Positions 1 to 5,008 of a stretch of 5,946 bases of DNA are shown here, in pieces. The stretch is from Actinomycetes bacterium (GTDB lineage Bacteria; Actinomycetota; Acidimicrobiia; Acidimicrobiales; RAAP-2). The DNA lies in NCBI GenBank assembly GCA_021791615.1, contig JAJYWG010000101.1:1-5946 (forward strand), in the 5' to 3' direction. The stretch's first letter is position 1; each line of letters begins with the position of its first letter. Position numbers and translations under genes: made by a program. The notes beneath the pieces are model-generated. The model was given only the letters and a program-made list of their open reading frames with translations, had not been told where the DNA came from and did not search any database.

Positions 1-17
1 CTCCTGCGCATCTGACC

Positions 18-44
18 TCTGACCCTGATATTGCAGCCCGGTAG
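18..44 (+). repeat. Left terminal inverted repeat of the IS
   Basis: The first 20 bases (18-37) are the exact reverse complement of 1724-1743. After three mismatched bases the match resumes with GTAG at 41-44, giving 24 of 27 identical positions. The heptamer TCTGACC that begins the repeat is also present immediately outside it at 11-17, making a short direct tandem repeat. Confidence 0.92.
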
Positions 45-223
45 GTCAGTGGCCCGGATCCAAGCTTGGAAGCGGCCTGTGTGCTCCACCGAGCGCGAAG
101 GGTGCCGAGTGAGCGGGCGATGAAACGGTCCAGAGGCTCGATGGCACGGTTTGTTGGCATTCGGAATGGCCCTCGGGCATGGCTCCGCCAGTCGTCGTCG
201 GTGGATCGGTGAGCGAGCGGGGC

Positions 224-1618
224 TTAGGCGAAGCGAGGCAGTTCCCGCAGGCGTGCCAGCGCGGCGATGAACGCCTCGGCGTGGCGGTAGGCGGCGGGCA
301 GCCGGAGGAGGAGCCTGCGCCCCCGGCGCACCACCTTGGCGGCCACGTTGAGAAAGCTCGTGCGCAGGCGCTTGCCCCTGCAGGTGGCAAAGGACTCGGG
401 AAGCGCCAGCACCCGCAGCCAGCGGGCGACGTTGTGCGACAGCGCCGAGGCGAGCCACCAGAGCCAGTTGCCGAAGAAGTTCTGCACCGGAGCGTGGTTC
501 ATGGCGAAGTCGGACTTCAGTTGACGGATCGCTTCCTCGGCGGCTCCGCCACGCAGGCGGTGGTGATGGTCGATCTGTGCTGCTTCGATGCTGGCTGGCG
601 CGTTCGTGATGCAGGCGAAGAACCGCCAGCCGCCGAGGTCGTCGAAGCTCAGCTGCTCGCCGGCCGCCTTTCGCTGACGGCGCACGACGAGGCGCAGGTC
701 ACGACCCGAGAAGGCGTAGGTGGTCTCGGCGACCTCGGAGCCGGAGAGCTCGCCGTCCACGTCCTGTGCCGGTGTCCAGGATGTCTCGGGGGCCATCGCG
801 AGTGCACAGATGGCCTCACGCACCGGAGCGTTCTGCTCGGCGGTGATGGTGAAGATCGCCTTGTGGGCCACGCAGGTCTCCACCACCTTGTTCGAGAACC
901 CGGCCGAGTCGATGCGGATCCATAGCTCATAGAGCGGCCGTGCCTCGGCCGGGATGGAAGCGACGCACTCGTCGATGAAGGAGGCGAGCTTGCGCCTCGG
1001 GCTCGCGTTGCCGCCCCGGGCACGGATGGCGAGCACGTCACCCGTCTCTCCCACGACGCCGACGAGCGGGGACATCTGCACCTCGCCCTTGTAGGAGAAG
1101 CGCGAGCCCTCCTTCAACTTGCCGTAGGTGTCGATGTAGGTGGCATCGGGATCGATCGTGAGCCGTCCCGGAGAAGGAGCTGCCCCCATCGCCCAGGCGC
1201 GCCGCAACAGGTCTCGGTTCACCGCCTGGGCCCGCATGACACGACCGAGGTCCGCACCGGCGAGGAAGCGGAAGAGCGTCGTGTGGGAGGGCAGCGCGTG
1301 GCTGCCCCGCAGGCGCCCCGTCGCCTCGTCCTCGAGCAGCGACACGTCGGAGAGGAAGTCGCCGCCGGCGAGCTGCAGCTCGACGATGGGGCGGTAGCAC
1401 TCGCCGCCCGAGTAGCCGCCGGGACCGATCGGACGGAGGTTGCGCCGGTCGGCCACCTCCACAAGGCCGAGGCGATCGAGCAGCTCGCCGACAAGCGCGA
1501 TCCCGGCCACACCGGTCACGTTGTCCTCGCTCGCCTCCACGGCGACCGGGGCAACCCGGCGCAGCGGCCGGGCGACGATAGGGTCCTCGATCTCGAACAG
1601 CGGCGCGGTAGTCTTCAC
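224..1618 (-). CDS. IS1380-family transposase
   Basis: This 464-residue DDE transposase would cut and join DNA at the ends of the surrounding element. Candidate catalytic acidic residues lie in IDPDATYIDTYG (residues 155-166, D156 or D158), RIDSAGFS (D237) and AAEEAIRQLKSDF (E361 or E362). This D...D...E order, and the KLKEGSRFSYKG stretch after the first Asp, match the IS1380 pattern as I know it. Length is normal for the family. The start is GTG at 1618; a purine-rich AGGAGAGGAG on the minus strand (1629-1638) lies 10 nt upstream as a ribosome binding site. The stop is TAA at 224-226. The C-terminus is rich in Arg and Leu. No frameshift or internal stop is visible, and I see no passenger gene in the element. 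Confidence 0.95.
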   Translation of the reverse strand: MKTTAPLFEIEDPIVARPLRRVAPVAVEASEDNVTGVAGIALVGELLDRLGLVEVADRRNLRPIGPGGYSGGECYRPIVELQLAGGDFLSDVSLLEDEATGRLRGSHALPSHTTLFRFLAGADLGRVMRAQAVNRDLLRRAWAMGAAPSPGRLTIDPDATYIDTYGKLKEGSRFSYKGEVQMSPLVGVVGETGDVLAIRARGGNASPRRKLASFIDECVASIPAEARPLYELWIRIDSAGFSNKVVETCVAHKAIFTITAEQNAPVREAICALAMAPETSWTPAQDVDGELSGSEVAETTYAFSGRDLRLVVRRQRKAAGEQLSFDDLGGWRFFACITNAPASIEAAQIDHHHRLRGGAAEEAIRQLKSDFAMNHAPVQNFFGNWLWWLASALSHNVARWLRVLALPESFATCRGKRLRTSFLNVAAKVVRRGRRLLLRLPAAYRHAEAFIAALARLRELPRFA

Positions 1619-1628
1619 CGGACAGGTG

Positions 1629-1638
1629 CTCCTCTCCT
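1629..1638 (-). promoter_or_regulatory. Ribosome binding site of the transposase
   Basis: Read on the minus strand this is AGGAGAGGAG, ending 10 nt before the GTG at 1618. It supports the GTG start, since no in-frame ATG lies nearby. Confidence 0.6.
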
Positions 1639-1716
1639 GGGTTGTCGATGCGCTTTCGTCAGCTGCATTCTCCCAGGTTGAGGAGCATTTGTCGCGTCAT
1701 TCGCAGGCGCGTGCCG

Positions 1717-1743
1717 CTACTTCGCTGCAATATCAGGGTCAGA
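1717..1743 (-). repeat. Right terminal inverted repeat of the IS
   Basis: This is the partner of 18-44: 20 exact terminal bases, three mismatches, then four further matching bases. It lies about 100 bp upstream of the transposase start on the minus strand, so the gene's promoter probably lies in 1640-1743, inside the element. Confidence 0.92.
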
Positions 1744-1800
1744 TCTGCGGGGTACGTTGACGGGAGCCGATCCGAGTGTGGCATCCCACATCGACTGGTG

Positions 1801-2000
1801 TCAATGTCTGCAGGGATGAACCGTGGCGTCGGAGGGGCCGAGATGGACGCGCATCTCGGGGCCGGCTGCGGCGCGTAGCGGCCTCTCGCCTGTCGGCCCG
1901 TCTACCTGGGGGACGCAAGCCGGCCATTCCCACCTGCCGGGACGAGGTCGGCTCAGGCGTCGAGGCACTGGCCGTTGGTGGGAGCGGGTCTTGGGCCGCG
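1801..2000 (-). pseudogene. Decayed XRE-type antitoxin fragment
   Basis: The best-preserved part, on the minus strand at about 1835-1890, reads ERPLRAAAGPEMRVHLGPSD. It matches ERLLAAAGLEMRVHLEPVD in the antitoxin at 3210-3571, with one extra codon. The likeness is also clear in DNA: CGAGATGCG then GTCCAT occur in both. Further upstream (about 1890-2000) only scattered matches remain: QR, then ER exactly 96 bases apart (first base to last) in both genes, but the helix-turn-helix motif is no longer legible. The reading frame stops at 1801-1803, shortly before the insertion sequence. I read this as the remains of a second, oppositely oriented copy of the same antitoxin family. The C-terminal similarity is seen directly; the 5' limit is a guess. 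Confidence 0.5.
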
Positions 2001-2203
2001 ACAGCGTGTGTGGCGCGATGGTCTCCTGCGGATCCGCCTGGTCCCGGGAGACGGTGGCCAAGTCGATGTTGCAGATGAGCCCGCCTCGCCCGCCGCCCCC
2101 CGTATCCGCGGCTCGAAAGGTTGCCTGCGGGTCGCTACCGCCTTGCTACCCCGTGACCGTGGTCCGAGGAGTTTCGCGGTACAAGACCGTGGTGTCGGAA
2201 CCT

Positions 2204-2369
2204 GACCTCTGGATCGAGCCGCCTGCTCGACGCCACGGGGTCAGCGACGACGGCAGACGACGACATTCGACATGCCCTCGCACACCCCGGCTGCGTGGGA
2301 GACGACCCTCATGCATTGCACGACGAGGCTTCCATGGTCTTGGTCCTCGGCCCGGACCGCGCTGGCAAT
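2204..2369 (+). pseudogene. Frameshifted, truncated toxin partner of the RHH antitoxin
   Basis: Two pieces in different frames join into one recognisable protein start. The frame beginning at 2204 gives DLWIEPPARRHGVSDD (2204-2251). A second frame (2256-2369) gives DDDIRHALAHP, then LVLGPDRAGN at its end. Small proteins with RHGVSxxDIRHAL, an acidic middle and LGPDRAGN are, from memory, the usual upstream partner of actinobacterial RHH antitoxins containing ITDELVEKAA. Such proteins normally continue with a hydrophobic strand and an IHAMPMR-like ending. Here that C-terminal part is missing: after GPDRAGN (2369) the sequence runs within 25 bases into the antitoxin. So the gene has both a frameshift near 2252 and a lost 3' end, and should be inactive. 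The family assignment rests on motif memory and has no search behind it. Confidence 0.5.
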
Positions 2370-2392
2370 CGACCACGAAGCGCCCACCCCTC

Positions 2393-2656
2393 ACGATCGC
2401 CGGCAGTCCGATCACCGACGAACTGGTCGAGAAGGCAGCCGGGAAAGCCGAGGCCGGCTTCGACGCAGAGCGACTTGTCCGCAGACCTGCCGGCCGTCCC
2501 CTCCTGGGTTCGGCACCGGCCGGGAACATCTCGGTCCGGTTCCCGCCCGAGCTGCGCCAGCAGCTTCAAGCGCACGCCCGGGCCGAGCACCTGGCGGAGG
2601 CGGAGGTCATTCGCCGTGCCGTGCACGACCACTTGGAGCCTGCTCAGGCCGGTTGA
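2393..2656 (+). CDS. Ribbon-helix-helix (CopG-like) antitoxin, no standard start codon
   Basis: The frame ending at TGA 2656 encodes ITDELVEKAAGKAEAGFD, then the linker GRPLLG, then NISVRFPPELRQQL and AEVIRRAVHDHL. The last two are the beta strand, helix A and helix B of a ribbon-helix-helix DNA-binding domain (about residues 45-81 of 87). RHH antitoxins bind their own promoter as dimers and use the other end to bind the toxin; here the N-terminal ITDELVEK segment may do this. There is no ATG, GTG or TTG in frame close to the conserved N-terminus. I placed the start at ACG 2393 because one transition would restore ATG, but no ribosome binding site precedes it. In-frame GTGs near 2189-2194 exist but would add an unlikely 65-residue leader. 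Together with the broken toxin upstream, this looks like a dead TA module whose antitoxin domain survives. Confidence 0.65.
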   Translation, partial: TIAGSPITDELVEKAAGKAEAGFDAERLVRRPAGRPLLGSAPAGNISVRFPPELRQQLQAHARAEHLAEAEVIRRAVHDHLEPAQAG

Positions 2657-2902
2657 GCCGTTCCTTGCGAAGGTCACCGGTCCACTCTCCGGCATGTGCC
2701 CGGGACCCTCGGCAGCATGCCGCGCCGGACTGGCGTCGCTGTGGCTCCTGTGGGCCCGGACGATCACCAGTCCCCAAGTGGGCGTCCGCTCGCGATATCC
2801 GCCGACCGATCTCGCCTCCTCTCCGCGGCATGCAGGACCGTTCCCCAGGTCGGCCTGGTCGAGGGCCGTTGGCAGAACGACCCGCGCCTCATCGTGAGGC
2901 AC

Positions 2903-2933
2903 CGAGTTGGCGGCCATCGAGTTGGCGGCCATC
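2903..2933 (+). repeat. 15-bp direct tandem duplication
   Basis: CGAGTTGGCGGCCAT occurs twice head to tail (2903-2917, 2918-2932), followed by one further matching base. Being a multiple of three it would not shift a frame. It may be a simple slippage duplication. Confidence 0.8.
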
Positions 2934-2989
2934 GGCTGCAGGTCCGTCCCGGCGCCTGGTCCGACCCGTCCGGCACGCTGTGGATCCTC

Positions 2990-3108
2990 GCTTCGACGGA
3001 AGCTGCCAGACCAGGGGCACCTACGGCTGCCGGAGTGCGCGCATCCCCGCCGAAGACCTGGAGACCGCCCTCGTCAGCGAGCTCGATCGGAGCAGTCGAC
3101 CACGCTGA
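2990..3108 (+). pseudogene. Possible 3' remnant of a serine recombinase
   Basis: The last residues before the TGA at 3106-3108 read GSCQTRGTYGCRSARIPAED then LETALVSELD. The pattern Cys, TRGTY, xCRS, RIPAEDLE, AVLxEL resembles the segment after the zinc-ribbon of large serine recombinases, where YxCRxRRIPAxxLE is common. Only about 35 residues are convincing. No recombinase catalytic domain (Ser-containing N-terminus) and no complete CxxC ribbon can be read upstream in any frame. It could equally be a chance match. If real, it is a relic of the element that brought some of these genes. Confidence 0.3.
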
Positions 3109-3130
3109 GCCGTTCGCCGCGACGGAGGCG

Positions 3131-3184
3131 ATGGAGGTGATGGAGGTGATGGAGGTGATGGAGGTGATGGAGGTGATGGAGGTG
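3131..3184 (+). repeat. Six-copy 9-bp tandem repeat of Shine-Dalgarno plus ATG
   Basis: ATGGAGGTG is repeated six times without a mismatch, preceded by a degenerate copy ACGGAGGCG at 3122-3130. Each unit boundary reads GGAGGTGATG, so every copy carries GGAGGTGAT, complementary to the core of the 16S rRNA anti-Shine-Dalgarno end, abutting or overlapping an ATG. In the frame of the ATGs it encodes (Met-Glu-Val)6 then IASALS and stops at TAA 3203-3205, five bases before the ATG of the XRE antitoxin. On the other strand the repeat would encode Ser-Ile-Thr or Pro-Pro-Ser runs, which I regard as shadows. Copy-number change would keep frame, because the unit is nine bases. Confidence 0.95.
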
Positions 3185-3202
3185 ATAGCGTCGGCGCTAT
3201 CA
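3183..3202. promoter_or_regulatory. Dyad operator ATAGC-N6-GCTAT of the XRE/nucleotidyltransferase module
   Basis: Perfect 8-bp arms TGATAGCG (3183-3190) and CGCTATCA (3195-3202) flank the 4-base centre TCGG. The dyad begins at the last tandem repeat copy and overlaps the -10-like hexamer at 3198-3203, so a bound repressor would block transcription. The same core, ATAGC, six bases, GCTAT, appears at the HigB/HigA promoter (4928-4943). As RNA it could also form a hairpin between the repeat and the start codon. Confidence 0.65.
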
Positions 3203-3203
3203 T
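3198..3203 (+). promoter_or_regulatory. -10-like hexamer TATCAT, leaderless geometry
   Basis: TATCAT differs from TATAAT at one position and ends six bases before the ATG at 3210. That would put the transcript start at or next to the start codon, as in leaderless genes. No good -35 hexamer is visible at normal spacing, where the tandem repeat lies. Confidence 0.45.
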
Positions 3204-3209
3204 AAGGCA

Positions 3210-3571
3210 ATGACCGTCGTCGACGTTTCGTTTCCCGCACGACCGTTGCCGGAGGGCTCCTCACGAGCGCACCGGTACGCGCTGGGCTCAGCCAACGGGA
3301 GCTGGCGGCGAGAGCAGGCGTAGCACAGTCGACGATTGCTCGGATCGAGTTGGGCCATGCCGATCCTGCGTTCTCGACCCTCGAGCGGCTGCTCGCCGCG
3401 GCCGGCCTCGAGATGCGTGTCCATCTGGAGCCGGTGGACGACCACGATGCCGTGCTCGGCGCCTTCGAACGGCTCCGGTCCACCGAGGAGCGGGAGCGGG
3501 TCGCCGCCGCTCACCGGCGGAACGTCGAGCGCCTCGCCGAAGGTGGGCGCCGGGCTGGGCTCCGCGGCTGA
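3210..3571 (+). CDS. XRE-family antitoxin with apparent frameshift near its N-terminus
   Basis: Residues encoded from about 3254 on form a helix-turn-helix antitoxin. RAGLSQRELAARAGVAQ then STIARIELGHADP is a classic XRE fold with recognition helix QSTIARIE. It is followed by LERLLAAAGLEMRVHLEPVD and a charged C-terminal helix ending NVERLAEGGRRAGLRG. That frame has no ATG, GTG or TTG upstream of the HTH; the first in-frame ATG (3350) would delete the domain. In another frame, ATG 3210 gives MTVVDVSFPARPLPE. Joining it to the HTH frame near 3254 gives a 120-residue protein, a normal size for this family. The sequence thus looks one base short near the GGAGGGC tract at 3251-3257: a real mutation, an assembly error or, less likely, programmed slippage. 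It lies 11 bp before the toxin gene and probably represses the operon through the dyad at 3183-3202. Confidence 0.7.
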
Positions 3572-3582
3572 TCCGCTGTGTC

Positions 3583-4005
3583 GTGACCGACGAGGCACCG
3601 GCGCTCGACATCGACTTCACGCCGTCGTCGAGCCCAGAGAACCTCCGGCGGATCGCCGACGCGCCGCGCGAGATCGGCGCGCGACTCCGGGTGGCCGGCA
3701 CACTGGACGGCGTGCCGTTCGATCCCGTGTCACAGCTCATCGCACAGATGGTGATGTTGAACCTCACCCGCCGGTACGGTGACTTCGACCTCGCCTTCCA
3801 TCGGAGCGGCACCGGCGGCTTCGAGGCCTTGACGAAGCGCGCGACCACGGTCCTCATCGGCGACACCGAGGCCCGAGTTGCCAGCCTCGCTGATGTCATC
3901 CGCTCGAAGCGAGCAGCTGCACGGCCGAAGGACCTCAGGGTGCTGCCGAGCCTCGAAGGCTATGCACGGGCGAGAGGCTCCGACCTCGGAGACTCTGCGC
4001 AGTAG
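3583..4005 (+). CDS. Nucleotidyltransferase-type (AbiEii/MNT-like) toxin, N-terminally short
   Basis: This 140-residue protein has the features of toxins with a nucleotidyltransferase fold that pair with XRE antitoxins. ALDIDFTP (residues 7-13) carries a DxD metal-binding pair. SPENLRRIADA and REIGARLR follow, then YGDFDLAF (D67, D69) and the typical C-terminal signature VASLADVIRSKRAA then RPKDLRVLP (residues 99-122). Relatives I know carry about 35-50 more residues before the DxD, including a Gly-Gly/Gly-Ser strand-turn that positions the nucleotide. Here the start codon (GTG 3583) is followed almost at once by the DxD, and the upstream frame is only a shadow of the antitoxin. The active site therefore seems incomplete, suggesting an inactive toxin after a small deletion at the antitoxin/toxin junction. 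ADAPREIG also has Pro where a helix residue such as Leu is expected. The family call is firm at the C-terminus and weaker on biochemical activity. Confidence 0.72.
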   Translation: MTDEAPALDIDFTPSSSPENLRRIADAPREIGARLRVAGTLDGVPFDPVSQLIAQMVMLNLTRRYGDFDLAFHRSGTGGFEALTKRATTVLIGDTEARVASLADVIRSKRAAARPKDLRVLPSLEGYARARGSDLGDSAQ

Positions 4006-4100
4006 GTAACGAAAACGAGGGTCACCGCTGTCAACGGACAACACCTGTGAGACAGCTCTTCGGATCAGCCCTGCTCCTCCGCGTCGAAGCAGAAGAGGCC

Positions 4101-4137
4101 GCCCCTTTCGGGGCCCCGCCCACTCCAAGGTGGGGCC
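4101..4137. terminator. GC-rich hairpins between convergent operons
   Basis: GCCCC (4101-4105) pairs with GGGGC (4110-4114) around the loop TTTC. A second possible stem is CCCAC (4119-4123) with GTGGG (4130-4134), and GGCCCC (4112-4117) can pair with GGGGCC (4132-4137). There is no T-tract, but these stems lie between two convergent operons, where transcription from both sides should end. Confidence 0.4.
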
Positions 4138-4235
4138 TATCGCGAACACAGCGTGCCCGACCTTGCGAACACGCCATCGTGGTGTTGCGTTTCTCGTATT
4201 CGAACTCCCGCCTACTGTAGCGCCAGCTCCGTAAT

Positions 4236-4254
4236 CTCATCGACGCACGATGAG
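4236..4254 (-). terminator. Hairpin 3' of the HigB/HigA operon
   Basis: CTCATCG (4236-4242) and CGATGAG (4248-4254) form a perfect 7-bp stem with a 5-base loop. On the minus strand it starts 28 nt after the antitoxin stop codon (4283-4285). The T-tract after it is poor (ATTACGG), so termination strength is uncertain. Confidence 0.4.
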
Positions 4255-4282
4255 TGCTGACTGGCCCGGCACCCGTAGCCGA

Positions 4283-4585
4283 TCAGCCGGCCATCCGATC
4301 GTCGAGGTCCACGAAGCTCACGACGAGCTCGACCCCGAGCGCTTCGGCGACCTTGTCGAGGGTCGGCAGGCTGGGGGACACGTTGCCGGCCTCGAGGCGC
4401 GCGACGGCGGACTGGGTCGTGCCGAGACGCTCGGCGAACTCGCGCTGGCTCAGCCCCCGCTTCTCCCGGAGCTCGTGGATCTCCGTCGCGAGCCTGATCG
4501 TCCGTCCAGCGCGCTCGTAGCCGCGGTGGCGAGCTGGCGAGTCGGCCCGCTCCCTTTTCACCTCGTCCCAGGTCTTGCGCGTCAT
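4283..4585 (-). CDS. HigA-like XRE antitoxin
   Basis: The 100-residue protein has a charged N-terminal region (residues 1-35) and an XRE helix-turn-helix: LREKRGLSQREFAERLG then TTQSAVARLEAG (recognition helix about 57-67), then LPTLDKVAEALGVELVVSFV. It should neutralise the HigB-like toxin encoded just upstream and repress their shared promoter. Its ATG (4583-4585) overlaps the toxin stop as ATGA, and GGAGG on the minus strand (4593-4597) lies seven bases upstream inside the toxin gene, which fixes the start against a longer in-frame possibility at 4639. The recognition helix QSAVARLE is nearly that of the antitoxin at 3210-3571 (QSTIARIE), which fits their shared operator. The gene looks intact. 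The name HigA is by arrangement and domain. Confidence 0.9.
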   Translation of the reverse strand: MTRKTWDEVKRERADSPARHRGYERAGRTIRLATEIHELREKRGLSQREFAERLGTTQSAVARLEAGNVSPSLPTLDKVAEALGVELVVSFVDLDDRMAG

Positions 4586-4929
4586 TCGTCGTCCTCCACG
4601 GTATGCCCCTCGGCGATGCAGGTCTGCATTGCGCTCCATGCCCGTTGGACTTCCCGACGCTCTCGCTGGCGCGTCTTCAGGAACACGGTGAGCAGCACGA
4701 TCCTGTGGCCAGTTGCGATGTAGTACGTGATCCTCGTCTGCTGGCGACCGAGGTGGATGCGCAACTCCCGGAGCTTCCCGCGGAGCTGTCGAGTGAAGGG
4801 CTCGTCGAGATGCACGCCTTCGTCGGCGAGCAAGTCGATGTACCGCTCCGCTTGGCCGAACAGCTCATCAGGGAGCGTCAGGAGCCATGCCTCGACCTCC
4901 TGTTCCAGCTCGATCGTACCCCAAGCCAT
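4582..4929 (-). CDS. HigB-like toxin (phage-derived Gp49-like / RelE superfamily)
   Basis: The 115-residue protein fits the HigB/Gp49-like family, which have a RelE-type fold and usually cleave mRNA on the ribosome. The hallmark run is RQLRGKLRELRIHLGRQQ (residues 48-65), then TRITYYIATGHRIVLLTVFLK and a basic helix TRQRERREVQRAW. Family members share L(R/K)xGLxELR, a YRI(F/Y)Y strand, an (I/V)VLLxxFxKK strand and a C-terminal ExERA helix. The start is ATG 4929: it follows the promoter dyad directly and gives the expected MAWGTIELEQEV beginning, while the longer in-frame ATG at 5076 reads through the promoter. Toxin-first order with the antitoxin overlapping by four bases is typical of higBA. 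No mutation is visible, so this toxin is probably active. Target and cleavage specificity cannot be read from sequence. Confidence 0.88.
   Translation of the reverse strand: MAWGTIELEQEVEAWLLTLPDELFGQAERYIDLLADEGVHLDEPFTRQLRGKLRELRIHLGRQQTRITYYIATGHRIVLLTVFLKTRQRERREVQRAWSAMQTCIAEGHTVEDDE
4593..4597 (-). promoter_or_regulatory. Shine-Dalgarno of the HigA-like antitoxin inside the toxin gene
   Basis: GGAGG on the minus strand, seven bases before ATG 4585. It gives the antitoxin its own strong initiation site in addition to coupling with the toxin, which would favour antitoxin excess. Confidence 0.65.
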
Positions 4930-4944
4930 AGCGGTGATGCTATG
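4927..4944. promoter_or_regulatory. Dyad operator ATAGC-N6-GCTAT of the HigB/HigA operon
   Basis: CATAGC (4927-4932) and GCTATG (4939-4944) are perfect 6-bp arms around GGTGAT. The dyad covers both the -10-like hexamer (4937-4942) and the toxin start codon (4927-4929). It has the same half-sites and the same six-base spacing as the dyad at 3183-3202. Confidence 0.65.
4937..4942 (-). promoter_or_regulatory. -10-like hexamer TAGCAT of HigB/HigA, leaderless geometry
   Basis: On the minus strand TAGCAT is followed by seven bases and then the ATG at 4929, so the transcript may begin at the start codon. No Shine-Dalgarno precedes this ATG (CACCGCT), which fits leaderless translation. No clear -35 is seen. 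Confidence 0.45.
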
Positions 4945-5008
4945 CCTGCGATGTGAAATCTCGTCTGGGCAGGAGAGCCAGCTCGATCGCGATCTGGACT
5001 CTGCATGG

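Larger units (their letters stand above)
18..1743 (-). mobile_element. Complete IS1380-family insertion sequence
   Basis: The 1726-bp element is bounded by inverted repeats at 18-44 and 1717-1743 and holds a single transposase gene on the minus strand, which fits the usual IS1380 size and one-gene plan. The transposase is full length with no visible frameshift, so the element may still be mobile. I could not find a clean target duplication: the four bases outside the left end are GACC (14-17) and outside the right end TCTG (1744-1747). TCTG does occur at 11-14, three bases further out on the left. The element abuts decayed TA genes on its right; only 17 bases are visible on its left. Confidence 0.9.
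2657..3120. other. Non-coding or decayed stretch between antitoxin and tandem repeat
   Basis: No reading frame here looks like a working gene. Several frames are open for long distances on both strands, but their proteins are Arg/Pro/Ser-rich and without motifs, as expected of shadow frames in GC-rich DNA. Two items stand out: a 15-bp sequence repeated directly at 2903-2933, and a recombinase-like tail at 2990-3108. I take the stretch to be decayed mobile DNA. Confidence 0.5.
4006..4282. other. Intergenic stretch between convergent TA operons
   Basis: It separates the nucleotidyltransferase gene (plus strand) from the HigB/HigA pair (minus strand). Apart from the hairpins at 4101-4137 and 4236-4254 I see no gene, promoter or repeat in it. 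Confidence 0.5.

Noticed and set aside
179..925. Long plus-strand reading frame of 248 codons
   Set aside because: It runs antisense to the transposase, whose motifs and length are clear. The peptide has no recognisable domain and simply mirrors GC-rich codon structure.
1823..2392. Upstream part of the plus-strand frame that ends in the RHH antitoxin
   Set aside because: Arg/Pro/Ser-rich and motif-free, and partly antisense to the decayed XRE antitoxin. It is open by chance, so the antitoxin was not extended into it.
3122..3184. CRISPR-like array
   Set aside because: The units are 9 bp and adjacent, with no spacers and no cas genes, so this is a tandem repeat.
3131..3184. Repeat array as an attachment site derived from the ssrA 3' end
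   Set aside because: The two share only TGGAGGTG (8 bases, also at 5829-5836); this short purine-rich sequence is explained by chance or by Shine-Dalgarno identity.
2764..3483. 239-codon minus-strand frame with Ser-Ile-Thr repeats
   Set aside because: The repeats are only the reverse reading of the 9-bp array, and the rest is antisense to the XRE antitoxin. No motif is visible outside them.
4603..4956. Plus-strand frame of 117 codons in the HigB region
   Set aside because: It is antisense to the HigB-like toxin, which has clear family motifs, a promoter dyad and a coupled antitoxin.
4985..4994. 10-bp palindrome GATCGCGATC as an operator
   Set aside because: It lies about 45 bp upstream of the HigB -10 with no second copy, and such palindromes are common in GC-rich genomes.
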